Assembly: GCA_900550135.1 (NCBI GenBank)
Contig: URQO01000054.1
Location: 1-13,647 of the forward strand
Direction: 5' to 3'
From: an uncultured Eubacterium sp.
GTDB taxonomy: Bacteria > Bacillota > Clostridia > Lachnospirales > Lachnospiraceae
Length of the DNA stretch: 13,647 bases
Numbering within the stretch: the first letter of the stretch is position 1; every line of letters begins with the position of its first letter. The notes below the pieces were generated by a model. That model did no database searches. It saw only the letters and a list, made by a program, of their open reading frames with translations, and had not been told where the DNA came from. The position numbers and the translations under genes are program-made. Shown here one piece after another: positions 13,601 through 13,647 of the stretch.

Positions 13601-13647
13601 AGATCGGAAGAGCGTCGTGTAGGGAAAGAGTGTAGATCTCGGTGGTC
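13601..13647. other. Illumina sequencing adapter (not genomic)
   Basis: All 47 bases match, base for base, the reverse complement of the Illumina TruSeq universal (P5 side) adapter, beginning AGATCGGAAGAGC and ending CTCGGTGGTC. It abuts the mraY frame. It is an untrimmed read-through artefact at a contig end and should be removed. Confidence 0.98.

Overview
This window is A+T-rich DNA from an endospore-forming low-GC Gram-positive bacterium, most likely a Clostridia member and probably Lachnospiraceae. The evidence is gene content (spoIIGA-sigE-sigG beside ftsZ, and a ylmC/ymxH-type gene), strong AGGAGG ribosome binding sites, and Bacillus-like protein sequences. It looks like a whole assembly contig: genes are cut at both ends, and the last 47 bases (13601-13647) are Illumina sequencing adapter, not genome.

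Left part (1-4000). A 3'-truncated D-2-hydroxyacid dehydrogenase gene (minus) is followed by efp (minus, elongation factor P, own promoter and terminator). Next is a minus-strand gene fusing type I 3-dehydroquinate dehydratase to shikimate kinase, divergent from a plus-strand shikimate dehydrogenase. Together these make enzymes for three consecutive shikimate-pathway steps from one back-to-back promoter region. The fused protein carries the steps on either side of the dehydrogenase. A bidirectional terminator separates aroE from the convergent genes that follow.

Middle part (4100-8130), all minus strand and read from high to low coordinates: spoIIGA - sigE - sigG - ylmC/ymxH-like - nrdR - yqeG. 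SpoIIGA is the membrane aspartic protease that activates pro-sigma-E in the mother cell. SigE and SigG are the early mother-cell and late forespore sigma factors. A Spo0A-type promoter (long spacer) can be read before spoIIGA, and a forespore-type promoter before sigG. nrdR has its own sigma-A promoter and a leader holding three imperfect ~32-bp repeats.

Right part (8289-13600), all minus strand: mraY (5'-truncated) - murD - ftsW - divIB/ftsQ - ftsZ, a division and cell wall cluster. murG and ftsA are missing from their common positions. ftsZ has its own promoter and a strong terminator.

No mobile element, CRISPR array, tRNA or rRNA was seen, and no gene-free stretch exceeds 300 bases. I found no new multi-gene system; this is mostly core chromosome. 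The points most worth a second look are the adapter tail, the start and end of spoIIGA (possible ATA start; possible frameshift or -1 slippage site at the sigE junction), the repeat-bearing nrdR leader, and the aroD-aroK fusion.
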